Both the position numbers and the translations under genes were made by a program. From Asticcacaulis currens (GTDB lineage Bacteria > Pseudomonadota > Alphaproteobacteria > Caulobacterales > Caulobacteraceae), in contig NZ_JAQQKW010000004.1 of assembly GCF_028550395.1 (NCBI RefSeq), forward strand, positions 62,001-126,000: a DNA stretch of 64,000 nt. Direction: 5' to 3'. A model generated the notes under the pieces. The model had not been told where the DNA came from. It made no database searches and was given only the letters and a program-made list of their open reading frames with translations. Below are positions 52,450-62,025 of this stretch, piece by piece. Within the stretch, counting starts at the first letter, position 1; each line of letters opens with the position of its first letter.

Positions 52450-55149
52450 ATGGAAGGGTCATCAACCATCGAGGCAGACAATTTTGCCGAGGTTTATCAA
52501 CTCACCAATGGCGCGCGCTTTTTCCGTGGCGATTTACACATACACACAGTTGTCGGCTCGCACGACGTTACGGACACTAATGCAACACCCGAGAACATCG
52601 TTCAGACGGCTGTTGCCGAAAAGCTCGATATTATCGCCATCGCCGATCACAATGAAATCGACGCGGTGGAGCGCGCGTTGAAAGCGTCCGCCTCGACCGG
52701 TGTTATGGTTGTCCCGGCGATCGAGCTAACGACGCCACAGGGCCATCTTCTTTGCTACTTCCCTTCTCTCGACGCCCTCAAGCGATTTCACGCACAATTG
52801 GCGCTCGAAGACCGGCATCAGTCGAACTCACGGTGCACCAACGGCATGACGGACTGCCTTGCCAAGACACAGGCGCTAGGCGGGTTCTGTATGCTTGCGC
52901 ACGTCGACGGCCCTAAGGGACTTCATATAGAAGTGCCTGGTGGCCCACCGCACAAGGCGGACATAATATCGCATCCGGCGCTTTTAGGTATTGAGTTGAA
53001 AAGCGCCGCGTCCACCATTCGACTCACTTCGTCGGATTCTGATCCAGTTTGTGCTCAACTTGGCAAGCAGAGGCTGGAAAAAAATGCAGCCAACGCCCCG
53101 CTGGCGCGTGTCCTCAATTCAGACTCCCACACGCTAAACGCCATGGGGCGGAACGCGTCTGGCGACCAGAAGGTGACGCGTTTCAAGATGCAATCGCTTT
53201 CATTCGACGCGTTGCGCCTCGCCTTGATGGATAGCGACGCTAGGATCAGGATTGAAGAGGAAGTCCCCCGCAACATCCCCGTCATTAGCGGCTTGCGCCT
53301 TACCGGCGGCTTCCTCAAGGACCAAAGTGTCCATTTCAACAAGAATTTGAATTGCGTGATCGGTGGGCGCGGGACAGGGAAGTCCACACTATTCGAGGCT
53401 CTTCGCTGTTTTTCCATGCACCCCGGCGCCCCAAAGGTAGTCGACTCGGACGTTTGGCCCGACAAGGTTGAAGTGGAAATGATTGACGAAACCGGCACCA
53501 CCCACCGCCTTGCCCGAAGCAAAGACGGCTTCGTCTACAACGTATTCGACACCTTCGAGGGCCCTGATAGTCTTCCGATCGAGTGCTATGGTCAGGGGGA
53601 AACCCAAAGGATCAGTGAGCAAGCGCAAACTGACCCGGGCGCCCTTCTCAGCTACTTGGACCGATTTACCAACGTCGGCGCAGAGCTGCGCACGGAAGAA
53701 GAGGCTCGCATCGCCCTCGCGGAAATCTATACAAAAATTGCTGAAGCCCAAGCCAACGTCGATCAAATAAAGCCAACGACGCGCGACCTAGCCGTGCGGC
53801 GCAAACAATTGAAAACCCTTCAAGATGGCCAGGCAAAGGAATTGATAGCGGCAAGCCGCCAGCTCGAACATGAACGGCAAGTCCGAAATACGATCCTTGA
53901 ACAAGTGAAAGCGATACGCACCGGTCTCGACTATAGGGCGATCAAATCGAGTGTTACGAGAGTTAAAGCGTCGTCAAATCCATCTGAATTAAAGGTTGGC
54001 GCCGACGACTTCGCAGCTATCCAGAAAAGTATAGAAGAGTTTGAAGCCAGCCTAACGGGGACAGAGTCCAATTTAAGCGCAGCCTCATCAAAACTAAGTA
54101 CGTCAGTCCAAAAGCTTCTTCAAGACTGGACAGCGAAAGAAGCGGCGTTGGTAACACAAATCGACCAAAAAAAGCGAGCTCTTGAGAGCCAAGGCGTTAC
54201 GGTCGATTCTGCCTATATAAACCGCTTAGCTCAGGAGGAATCAAAATTAACGCAGGCCCTGGCAAACCTAAATTCATGGGTGCCACGTCTGAAAGATTTG
54301 GAACGGCAACGTACCAAGTTAGCAACCACCCGTTGGACGGCGAGGTCGAGGGTAGAAGGTAAGCGCGTGGCATTCGCCTCGGCCGCAACAGCGAAGTTGC
54401 GTTTGGCTCTAAGCGACCTGAACGTGTCCATGAAATTTGAACCGAACGCCTACTCGCCGTTGGCCTGCCAACTTATTGTCGAGAAAATGGGCTGGCGAAC
54501 AAACCAAGTGCCGCGCGCTACGGTGCTCGTTGAAAAATTGACCCTGCCGAAGCTGCTAGACGCCATTGCCCTGAAAGACGCGGCCACAATTCAAGCACTA
54601 AAAACCGCCGAGGGAATTGCGGTATTTAATAGGCAGGATGCTGACTTGATCATCGAGCGAATGGGCGATCCGGCGACGTTTGCAAATTTGGCGACCATGC
54701 CAGTATCCGACAGGCCGAAGCTTACAGTCTCAAAAGCGTCAATCGACGCAGGAACAGCGCAATATCCCGTGCGTGAGTTCAATCAACTCTCACTTGGTCA
54801 GCAACAGTCGGTATTGCTCGCACTGATGCTATCGGCAGACAACCCGAATCCGTTGCTGATCGACCAGCCAGAAGACAATCTGGATGGTGAATTCATCTAT
54901 AAGACTCTTGTGCCGGTTCTCCGGATGGCGAAAGAGCGCCGGCAGATCATCGTTGTAACACACAACCCAAATATCGCTGTCCTTGGCGACGCGGAGCAGA
55001 TAATTACCCTTAAGGCAACGAATGAGCGCGCCGCGATCATGTCGCGCGGCTCGATAGATGATACCGGGACGCGCGACCTCGCGTGTGCCGTACTCGAGGG
55101 CGCCCGCGAAGCGTTCACCCGAAGAGCGAAAATTTACGGGGTCACATGA
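52450..55149 (+). CDS. TrlF-type PHP-domain AAA ATPase
   Basis: 899 residues. N-terminal PHP metal-hydrolase domain: GDLHIHTVVGSHD, IIAIADHNEIDA, VVPAIELTTPQGHLLCYF, LAHVDGPKG and NSDSHT supply the metal ligands. Then an SMC/RecF-type ATPase: Walker A GGRGTGKST (305-313), a long coiled coil (about 420-620), LSLGQQQSVLLALML (signature), LLIDQPEDNLDG (Walker B) and VVTHNPNIAVL. RefSeq calls similar proteins TrlF family. Members turn up in defence islands, where a PHP nuclease or phosphatase is gated by the ATPase. It is followed by a nuclease-like P-loop gene and is probably co-expressed with it. Confidence 0.85.
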   Translation: MEGSSTIEADNFAEVYQLTNGARFFRGDLHIHTVVGSHDVTDTNATPENIVQTAVAEKLDIIAIADHNEIDAVERALKASASTGVMVVPAIELTTPQGHLLCYFPSLDALKRFHAQLALEDRHQSNSRCTNGMTDCLAKTQALGGFCMLAHVDGPKGLHIEVPGGPPHKADIISHPALLGIELKSAASTIRLTSSDSDPVCAQLGKQRLEKNAANAPLARVLNSDSHTLNAMGRNASGDQKVTRFKMQSLSFDALRLALMDSDARIRIEEEVPRNIPVISGLRLTGGFLKDQSVHFNKNLNCVIGGRGTGKSTLFEALRCFSMHPGAPKVVDSDVWPDKVEVEMIDETGTTHRLARSKDGFVYNVFDTFEGPDSLPIECYGQGETQRISEQAQTDPGALLSYLDRFTNVGAELRTEEEARIALAEIYTKIAEAQANVDQIKPTTRDLAVRRKQLKTLQDGQAKELIAASRQLEHERQVRNTILEQVKAIRTGLDYRAIKSSVTRVKASSNPSELKVGADDFAAIQKSIEEFEASLTGTESNLSAASSKLSTSVQKLLQDWTAKEAALVTQIDQKKRALESQGVTVDSAYINRLAQEESKLTQALANLNSWVPRLKDLERQRTKLATTRWTARSRVEGKRVAFASAATAKLRLALSDLNVSMKFEPNAYSPLACQLIVEKMGWRTNQVPRATVLVEKLTLPKLLDAIALKDAATIQALKTAEGIAVFNRQDADLIIERMGDPATFANLATMPVSDRPKLTVSKASIDAGTAQYPVREFNQLSLGQQQSVLLALMLSADNPNPLLIDQPEDNLDGEFIYKTLVPVLRMAKERRQIIVVTHNPNIAVLGDAEQIITLKATNERAAIMSRGSIDDTGTRDLACAVLEGAREAFTRRAKIYGVT

Positions 55150-55296
55150 GCTTGATATCGCGATTAACTGACTTGACCTGAGGTAGGCAATCATGTCGAG
55201 AGCATCACGCGATGTGACGTTGTCGCGAATCATTTTTGAATGAACTGGCCATTTAAGTTCAGATATCGCAGTTGAAGACAGGTCATAGGGGTTCGC

Positions 55297-57819
55297 ATGG
55301 CTTCGGACATTATCGGTCAAATCCACTCATTGATATCTGAAGTAAAGGGCCGAGATCTAAATGAGGCGGACACTCGGCATAGAGTTATAGATTTTATTTT
55401 GCACGACGTCCTCGCTTGGCCGCGCAATCGCGTGAACGTTGAAGAATACATTGCTCCAGGATACGCAGATTACGTTCTTACAAAGAGCAACGAAGACGCA
55501 ATTTTGTTTATTGAAGCTAAGCGTGATGGCATTTTTTTTGAACTTCCACATGCTGTCAATTTAAGCGAACGCTGCACATATATCGCCATTAATAAGCTTC
55601 TGACCGATCAGAACATTTCCTCAGCCATGAAGCAAGTACGTGCGTACTGCCAAGATACCGGCTGCGAGTACGCCTGCGTCACTAATGGTAATGAATGGAT
55701 CTTTTTTAAGACCTTCGAGCGAGGCCGGCGGTGGGAGACGCTAAATGCATTTGTGATAAGAGGCCTTGAATACTTTTCTGAGAATTACACGGCGGCGTAC
55801 AATTCTTTATCTTATTCTTCCATTACCTCGAGGCTGTCTCTGATTTCCCTGCTAAATAGCGCCCCTAACCACGACCGGACAATTTATTACGCTAAGGATA
55901 GGATTCCATTCTACTCACACGCAATTACCGCGAACAAGCTAGCATCGACATTGCGCCCAATTGTAAATCATTACTTCGGCGTGATTGGTGATGATGATAG
56001 CGAGTTCATGGACCGCTGCTACGTCTCACAGAGAGACTACCAGCAGACTTTTGCTGGTATGCGCACGTTAATTGAAGACTCGCTCTCTCCGTACTTCGCC
56101 GAGTATGGCATCAGACAACTTGAAGATTCGGGTAAAGGCGGAAGTTTAGGCGGGCGCCTTACAAAGAATATAAAAAAGGGACGCAGAGGCGAGGTCCTTG
56201 TCCTCTTTGGGGGAAAAGGTGCTGGGAAATCGACCTTTATAAAGCGGCTTTTGCATCACAATCCGCCGCGTTGGCTTAGAGATCACGCCGTAATTGCAAT
56301 TATTGATCTATTAAAGGTCCCCGAGGAACCCGATGTAATCAGAGAAAGAATTTGGGGCGGACTTGTCGCTAAGCTCGATAAGGACAATATTCTCGCGGGC
56401 GAAAGGTCTGATCTCCTTGAAAAGCTTTTTAAAGACAGGTTTGATATCGCAAATCGCCAAGAGTTGCATGGCCTCCCAAAGACTTCAGAAGCTTACAATA
56501 CACAACTGAACGCACTCGTTTCAGCTTGGAAAAATGATAAGAAATATTGCGCCACGCGCCTTATGGAATACTGGAAATCGCAAGATTGCGGTATAATCGT
56601 TGTTATAGACAACACTGATCAGTATAGTGGGCAAAATCAAGATTTTTGCTTCGCAAGTGCGCAAGAGATTGCAAGCGAACTTAACTGTGTAACTCTCATA
56701 TCGATGCGCGAAGAGCGTTTTTACAATTCAAAGATACACGGCGTCCTGGATGCATTTCAAAATGCTGGCTTTCATATCAGCTCTCCAAAACCGGCAGAGG
56801 TGTTTAAAAAGCGTTTGGAATACACGTCTGGCCTCCTGACGTCGCCGAGGGCGCGCCAACATATCGTTGAAGATGCCGACAAGGCGCTTATAGAGGATGC
56901 TGCTAGGTACCTCACAATTGTTAATAGGGAATTTTACAATGAAAGGTCACCTCTAAACGGCTTTTTAACTGCGTGTGCACATGGAGACACTAGAATGTCT
57001 CTCGATTTATTTAGGGCATTTTTGTTGTCTGGCTACACCAACGTCGAGGAAATGCTCGCCGCAGGCACCTGGAACTTCCAGATACATCAGGTTATTAAAC
57101 CTGTAATGATACCAACTCGCTACTTCTACGATGAATTACTTAGCGACATCCCGAATATATACCAACTTAGATTCAATAGGAATGGATCTCATTTTACGGC
57201 TTTAAGAATTCTGCGAAAACTGTCGAAGAATTTGGACGGCGCGACCGCCGCTTACATGTCAATGGCAGCACTGAAAAGCTATTTTTTAGATACATTTAAT
57301 ATGCTGGATGATTTTATAAAGAATGTAGATATGCTTTTGAAGCACGGCTTTGTTGAATCAAATAATCGTCTGGATAGCTATTCCGACGACGTCGATAGTT
57401 TGAAAATCACGGGATATGGAATGTATATGTTCAAGGAGCTGTCCCATATATTTACATATTTGGACCTAGTTTGCACAGACACTGGCGTGTTCGAAGAATC
57501 GGTTAGTAATTACCTCGTGGAAGCAGCTAAGAAAGAATACACTTTATTCTTGAACAACGACCGTGTGAAGCGCGTTCAAACTCGCTTGGACAGGGTCGAA
57601 AATTTTATAACATATTTGCATTCTGAAGAGGAACGCGAAAAGGCGCAGTTCAGCTTGGGCATGGCAGAAGAGGATATGTTCACTTATCGGTGCATTAGGA
57701 ATTTTGAGGTCGAAAAGGCAAGGGTTCTTGCTAGCGCGCACCGCCAACCTGCACGCCGTAAACAGTCTAGGCCATTGCCTTCACGCGCTCGTCCGCCACG
57801 ACCGCCTAGGAAGAGGTAG
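55297..57819 (+). CDS. HsdR_N-type nuclease domain fused to a P-loop ATPase
   Basis: 840 residues, ATG after AGGGG. N-terminal HsdR_N fold: RHRVIDFILHDVLAWP, then GYADYVLTK (Asp58) and LFIEAK (Glu73-Ala-Lys75), a PD-(D/E)XK active site. A linker leads to a P-loop at 305-313 (GGKGAGKST) and a Walker B-like IIVVIDNTDQYSG, as in KAP/STAND-type NTPases; the C-terminal half (about 500-790) is all-helical and could be a sensor. The last 25 residues are very basic (Arg/Pro-rich). Such ATPase-gated nucleases are typical of abortive-infection systems. I do not recognise a named one. Downstream of the TrlF-like gene, same strand. Confidence 0.8.
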   Translation: MASDIIGQIHSLISEVKGRDLNEADTRHRVIDFILHDVLAWPRNRVNVEEYIAPGYADYVLTKSNEDAILFIEAKRDGIFFELPHAVNLSERCTYIAINKLLTDQNISSAMKQVRAYCQDTGCEYACVTNGNEWIFFKTFERGRRWETLNAFVIRGLEYFSENYTAAYNSLSYSSITSRLSLISLLNSAPNHDRTIYYAKDRIPFYSHAITANKLASTLRPIVNHYFGVIGDDDSEFMDRCYVSQRDYQQTFAGMRTLIEDSLSPYFAEYGIRQLEDSGKGGSLGGRLTKNIKKGRRGEVLVLFGGKGAGKSTFIKRLLHHNPPRWLRDHAVIAIIDLLKVPEEPDVIRERIWGGLVAKLDKDNILAGERSDLLEKLFKDRFDIANRQELHGLPKTSEAYNTQLNALVSAWKNDKKYCATRLMEYWKSQDCGIIVVIDNTDQYSGQNQDFCFASAQEIASELNCVTLISMREERFYNSKIHGVLDAFQNAGFHISSPKPAEVFKKRLEYTSGLLTSPRARQHIVEDADKALIEDAARYLTIVNREFYNERSPLNGFLTACAHGDTRMSLDLFRAFLLSGYTNVEEMLAAGTWNFQIHQVIKPVMIPTRYFYDELLSDIPNIYQLRFNRNGSHFTALRILRKLSKNLDGATAAYMSMAALKSYFLDTFNMLDDFIKNVDMLLKHGFVESNNRLDSYSDDVDSLKITGYGMYMFKELSHIFTYLDLVCTDTGVFEESVSNYLVEAAKKEYTLFLNNDRVKRVQTRLDRVENFITYLHSEEEREKAQFSLGMAEEDMFTYRCIRNFEVEKARVLASAHRQPARRKQSRPLPSRARPPRPPRKR

Positions 57820-57886
57820 ACACCAGCTGTGAAAACCTGACAGTGTTATCGGCAATCGATGCTGCACGCTCCCTCATTGTCATAGC

Positions 57887-58692
57887 TCAATCAGCAACTG
57901 GGACCGCGTCGGACCATTTGTTTTTTGCCGACGTTGCAATCGCACAGGCGGCAGCAATCAAGTCACTTACATTTTGCACTGCGTCTGCCAAATGACTGTC
58001 GTCAAAATGTGTATAGCGCGCGGTACTTTCCAACTGTGCATGACCAAGCAGGCGCTGAATTGTCGGCAGCGGTAGAGATAACCGCGCGGCCTGGCTGGCG
58101 TAACTGTGACGGATATCGTGAAGTCGAATAACCCCCAGATTGGCTTTTCGCCGGATTGTCTGCCAGTAGTTGTCGATATCGATCCGGCTGCCGTATTGTC
58201 CCTTGAAAACCAACTCGCTCGCCTTGCCGCGCTTGATATTGGCGAGAATATCGCGGCCCTGGGTGCAAACAAACACGGTTCGCGCGCCGGTCTTGCTGTC
58301 ATCGAGATAAATGCGGCTTCCCCGTACCTCGCGCCATTTCAGGCCGACAATCTCGTTTTTCCGGCATCCCGTCAGCAAGAGCAGCATGAGCGCGGCAGCA
58401 TGGGCGGGGCTTTCTTTGCGGCTTTGGTCGATAGGACAGCCGAGGCGACCGAATTCCTGAGCGTTCAGAAAGCGGTCCATCTTGCGTCGAGGATTGGCCT
58501 TGACCTGGTGACACGGGTTGCTGCCTTCCGGCCGAAAGCCCCATTCCTCGGCTTTGCTCATGACGGCGCGCAAGCGGTCAAAGGCGCGGTTTACCGCGCC
58601 CGGAGAGCCGCGGCGCGCCGCCTCGACCATCCACTTCGCCACATCCTCATGCCTGATCTCGTCAATCCCCCTATCGATGAAAGCATCCTGAA
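57887..58692 (-). pseudogene. Integrase, N-terminally truncated at an island edge
   Basis: The frame from about 58692 (DAFIDRGIDEIRHEDVAKWM) to 57887 is the C-terminal two thirds of a phage-type tyrosine integrase: LTGCRKNEIVGLKWREV (Arg), LHDIRHSYASQAARL (His-x-x-Arg), LLGHAQLESTARYTHF (His and Tyr). The catalytic set is complete, but the first about 130 residues (arm-binding and part of the core-binding domain) are missing, so it is probably not functional. Upstream it runs directly into an imuA fragment. GTG 58642 could start a short protein. Confidence 0.85.
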
Positions 58693-58905
58693 GGTACCCG
58701 CCGCAAAGGCCGCTGCGGCGGCACCATCTACTGCTCCGTTGGCGCCACCGGCCACTTCATGCAGCGCCCCTCTGACCATGCCCCCCCCGGGAAGGCGGGC
58801 ATCGATTGCGTCAATACCAAGCGGGAGGACGCAGCGGTCGAATGACCGTGCCTCACTGAAGCGCGCCCGAAGCGCCTGAAAACTGGATCGGCTGTCGGTG
58901 TACAT
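58693..58905 (-). pseudogene. imuA: imuA 5' fragment
   Basis: Minus-strand frame from ATG 58905 (TTG 58932 possible): SFQALRARF, then VLPLGIDAIDARLPGGGMVRGALHEVAGGANGAV and AAAAAFAAGTF. This is the N-terminal part of ImuA, the RecA-like partner of ImuB and DnaE2 in SOS mutagenesis. After about 70 of about 240 residues the sequence changes to integrase. The downstream imuB and dnaE2 genes that normally follow are absent. A LexA box lies upstream. Confidence 0.8.
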
Positions 58906-58940
58906 GACATGCTCTATCCTTTCTGACTGCAATGAATTAT

Positions 58941-58955
58941 GTTCCCTTTTTGTTC
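58941..58955 (-). promoter_or_regulatory. LexA (SOS) box
   Basis: GTTC (58941-58944), seven bases, GTTC (58952-58955): exactly the GTTC-N7-GTTC consensus known for LexA in Caulobacter, Rhizobium and Rhodobacter. It lies 36 bases upstream of the imuA fragment's ATG. The promoter is therefore still SOS-type although the gene is broken. Confidence 0.85.
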
Positions 58956-59158
58956 CCTGTCTTCCTAAGAGTCAAGCGGGGCTGCTGACAGCTTCCTATC
59001 TCCCCACTGCCTGACTGAGGCGTCCGAGTTGGAAAAGAACAGATTTCGCAAAGGCTTGGCTGAGACATACGCCATCGAATAAATTTTACACCGGCTGTTG
59101 CTGCGTCGTTTGACAATCATGCGGGAGAGGCGGACCTTCAATGGGGAAAGGATCACCC

Positions 59159-59452
59159 ATGCGCGCGATCAACATCGATAAGGCTGTATTGAAGAAGGCC
59201 AGCAACCAGGGTGCGGAGTACAAAACGCCGCTGTTTACCGCCAATGACGCGTTTTTCCATGTCCCGCAGCGGAGCGAGACACGCGAATGGAAAGAGACGT
59301 GGACAAGCGAAGAGATAATGGCCGAACTTGAGCGCGTGAACCCCAGGCTCAAAAAGATCATGGATGACTTCGATAATGGGCTTCTGGAATTCTATGAACT
59401 GCCCGATCTCAAGACAGAGGACGAGATCCTTCAGTTTCTTAGCGAACGTTAA
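59159..59452 (+). CDS. Unknown small protein, first of a tandem pair
   Basis: 97 residues from ATG 59159 (AAGGATCACCC upstream; the frame is open from 59141). MRAINIDKAVLKKASNQG, YKTPLFTANDAFFHV, EEIMAELERVNPRLKKIMDDFDNGLLEFYELPDL. No family recognised. The next gene is its tandem duplicate with the same leader pattern. No membrane segment; mixed alpha/beta and acidic C-terminus. Possible roles (antitoxin, anti-defence) are only guesses. Confidence 0.7.
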   Translation: MRAINIDKAVLKKASNQGAEYKTPLFTANDAFFHVPQRSETREWKETWTSEEIMAELERVNPRLKKIMDDFDNGLLEFYELPDLKTEDEILQFLSER

Positions 59453-59482
59453 AGCCCATAGGCCCCGCAGAAAGGATTACTC

Positions 59483-59776
59483 ATGCGCGCGATCGGCATC
59501 GAAAAGGCTGCCTTACACAGGACTGGCACCGGGCCTGCGGAGTATAAAACGCCTCTCTCGACGGCCTGTGATGGCTCTTTCCGTGTCCAGCAGCGAAGCG
59601 AAATCCGTGAATGGAGCGGGACCTGGACGGGCGAAGAGATAATGGCGCAGCTTGAGCGAACACACCCTGATCTGAAAAAGATTATGGACGACTTTGACAA
59701 CGGAAAGCTTGAGATATTTGAGTTTCCTAGATTTGAGACCGAGGCCGAATATTTAAGGTTCATCGCTGAAAGTTAA
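59483..59776 (+). CDS. Unknown small protein, second of a tandem pair
   Basis: 97 residues starting at ATG 59483 (AAAGGATTACTC upstream). MRAIGIEKAALHRTGTG, EYKTPLSTACDGSFRV, EEIMAQLERTHPDLKKIMDDFDNGKLEIFEFPRF. It is clearly homologous over the full length to the preceding protein, with the core EEIMA-LER--P-LKKIMDDFDNG almost identical, so a recent tandem duplication. Unknown family. Confidence 0.7.
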   Translation: MRAIGIEKAALHRTGTGPAEYKTPLSTACDGSFRVQQRSEIREWSGTWTGEEIMAQLERTHPDLKKIMDDFDNGKLEIFEFPRFETEAEYLRFIAES

Positions 59777-59893
59777 GACACCTCTACGTGCCACGGCGAC
59801 CTTAACCACATTGGGTATCCACGTAGGTCACAGCCCTACTGACCCACCAAGGCCTAACGCGCACACGGCTGGCCTCACAGTTTGGAACGCTTC

Positions 59894-60577
59894 ATGTGCA
59901 ACCTACTCCGTCCGCACCAATCAGCAGGCCATCCGCGATATTACGCGAGCCATTCTCGATCTGGCTGGAAACCTGCCGCCTATGCCAGGCGTTTACCCCG
60001 ACTATGCGGCCCCAATAGTGCGCGATACACCCGCAGGTCGGACGCTTCAAATGGCGCGATGGGGTCTGCCGTCCCCCGCTTTTGCCCTTGAGGGAAAAAG
60101 ACCGACGGAGGCGTGACCAATGTTCGGAGTACGGCCTCGCCACATTGGCGCCGCTGGCTGGGCGTCGAAAACCGGTGCCTCGTGCCTTTCACATCGTTCG
60201 CCGAGCCTGATCAGGCCGGCGGCACCAAGGCCAATCACTGGTTCGCCTTCGGTGAGGACCGACCACTCGCGTTTTTTGCAGGCGTCTACGTTCCGGACTG
60301 GACTAGCGTGCGGAAGCTTAAAGAGGGCGAAGTCACGACGGACCTCTACGGGTTCTTGACTACCGAGCCCAATTCTGAGGTCAAAGCGGTCCACCCCAAG
60401 GCCATGCCGGTCATCCTGACGGAAGCTGACGAGTGGGAATCATGGCTGCGAGCCGAGTGGTCTGAGGCGAAAGCGCTTCAGCGGCCATTGCCCGATGGGG
60501 CACTTTCTGTGGTGAAGATAGGCGGAAAAATGGATGGGGCCGACGATGCCGGGCAACCTCAAGCCAATCTGCTATAG
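59894..60577 (+). pseudogene. SRAP-family (YedK/HMCES-like) gene with two frameshifts
   Basis: ATG 59894 begins MCN, giving the essential Cys2 for abasic-site crosslinking. About five codons in, two bases are missing compared with the copy at 11985, shifting to the frame TYSVRTNQQAIRDITRAILDLAGN and RWGLPSPAF. A further one-base loss near 60100 (run of A before AGACC) returns to the first frame: ENRCLVPFTSFAEPDQ, WFAFGEDRPLAFFAGVYV, GFLTTEPNSEVKAVHPKAMPVIL. Net loss is three bases, so the ends are in phase but the middle 65 residues are scrambled. Not functional as a whole. Confidence 0.85.
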
Positions 60578-60641
60578 TCTTCAGTGGTAGCAAGGCGGTT
60601 CTTCGGTGTCCCCCCCCCCCCCCGCAATGCGCGTATCCGCG

Positions 60642-60914
60642 CTACTCAGACCGGGTCTTGGCCATATGGTTGTCGTGCTGGGCTTGCACGTTGCTCCAGT
60701 AGCCATCGCTCAGGCCGAGGGCGCGGTCGATTGAGATGAGAACATCGGGCTCAAGACGATGCTGCCCTTTAATGAAACCGTCGATAAGACATTGATCGTG
60801 CCCAATTTGATCGGCAAGAGCCTCGACCGCGATGTTCATCGGCTTCAGAAATTCCTCCAGTAGAATTTCTCCGGGGATAGCGATTGCGATGGGTGGGGCA
60901 GAGTCTCTTTCCAT
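60642..60914 (-). CDS. Orphan HigA-like antitoxin protein (copy 2)
   Basis: 90 residues from ATG 60914 (AAGGAAAGGTGAG upstream). The sequence differs from the 11616 protein mainly at the C-terminus (AQHDNHMAKTRSE). HigA features as before (IPGEILLEEFLKPMNIAVEALADQIG; RLEPDVLISIDRALGLSDGYWSN). No toxin gene adjoins. Convergent with the SRAP pseudogene. Confidence 0.75.
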   Translation of the reverse strand: MERDSAPPIAIAIPGEILLEEFLKPMNIAVEALADQIGHDQCLIDGFIKGQHRLEPDVLISIDRALGLSDGYWSNVQAQHDNHMAKTRSE

Positions 60915-61026
60915 CACTCACCTTTCCTTGTCAGAAGATCGCGTTGGCTCGACGATTAAATGGCACCGCAGCCCTGGATCATAGGCTAATGTCCTCAGGG
61001 TCTTGACGATCGCTATTAGTGAACTG

Positions 61027-61902
61027 TCATTGGATGAACACCATTTCGCCGATCTCGAACGGCCCGGCACCAAAGATACGGTTATGGGAGTCGTTCCATA
61101 CCGCCTTCACAAAAACCCCGTCCTGCTCCTGAAATGACCAGAAAACTTTTCTGTACTCGCGGTGCACGCTACGGATTTTGATGGCATTGCTGTCCGATTG
61201 TAGACGCCCGGTATCCCCGTCATCCTTGATCTCGACAAGGGCGATATTGTCGGGTGTGTTTCGTCCCGCCACGCCGACGACGAAGTCCGGGAAAAAACGT
61301 TTACCTGTCGGCAGGATCAGCCGCGTTGCCCACTTCTCATTCTCAGGGTTCCTGAGCCACCACTTGATGCGCCCGGTATCGTCATTTTCGAGCATCTTCG
61401 CAAAGGCCAGCTCCGGGCGGTTGAAACGCCCCAGAAACGCCCCGTAAGCGCCTTTCCTAGCCCTTTCCGCGTCTTTCGGGCCGAACAGCATTTCAGGGAT
61501 AGGTTCGATGTTTTCGCTGCGAATATGAAGGCTCTGCGCGACACGGACCGCCTCTTTCAACGCCTGCGGCTGGCGCAGGATCGCCAGATTGATCGTTCGG
61601 CGAACATCGCGCGGCGATGCCTCAATCCCATCTTTCTGACATTGCCGGGTGAGTTCGGCTTCTATCGCTTCGCGGATACGGCGCGGGTCTATGCCGTCGT
61701 TGAAACAAAGCTGCGCCTGCGCCTGTTCGGCGATACGCGCGGCAGACATACGAATATTCAGGCTTCTCTGGTCTGTTTGCTCCGCGTTGAAAAGGTCGCG
61801 CATCGACAACTCAGCGTGGCTATTTACCGCCAGCAGCATCGACACCATCGGCACAGCTTTGCAAAATTCGCGGGCAATGAGCAGTTCGATTTGCTGGTCC
61901 AA
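61027..61902 (-). pseudogene. Type III-like restriction enzyme, C-terminal part
   Basis: 291 residues. The end contains FFPDFVVGVAGR and IALVEIKDDGDTGRLQSDSN, a PD-D...E-x-K endonuclease core of the kind at the C-terminus of type III restriction (Res) helicases. The helicase motifs that should precede (some 600 residues) are missing; the frame upstream is closed by TAG about 24 bases before the first possible start (TTG 61902). Likely a dead fragment, but a stand-alone nuclease is not excluded. No Mod methylase adjoins. Confidence 0.65.
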
Positions 61903-62025
61903 GACATAAGGGCGTTCTTCAGACTCCTAAGAGCTAGCCAGCGATAGGTGACAGCTACTCAGACCAAGTGCTCCCGCGCCGTCGCGCTCTAGCCTTAGAC
62001 CTTTCGATCAAAACGTTTGCGCGGA

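Noticed and set aside
58106-58879. Plus-strand frame of 257 codons
   Set aside because: Opposite-strand shadow of the integrase and imuA fragments, whose motifs are unambiguous.
60610-60623. Run of 14 C between the SRAP pseudogene and the HigA-like gene, as a phase-variation tract
   Set aside because: It lies between two convergent gene ends, not in a coding or promoter position; length may also be uncertain.
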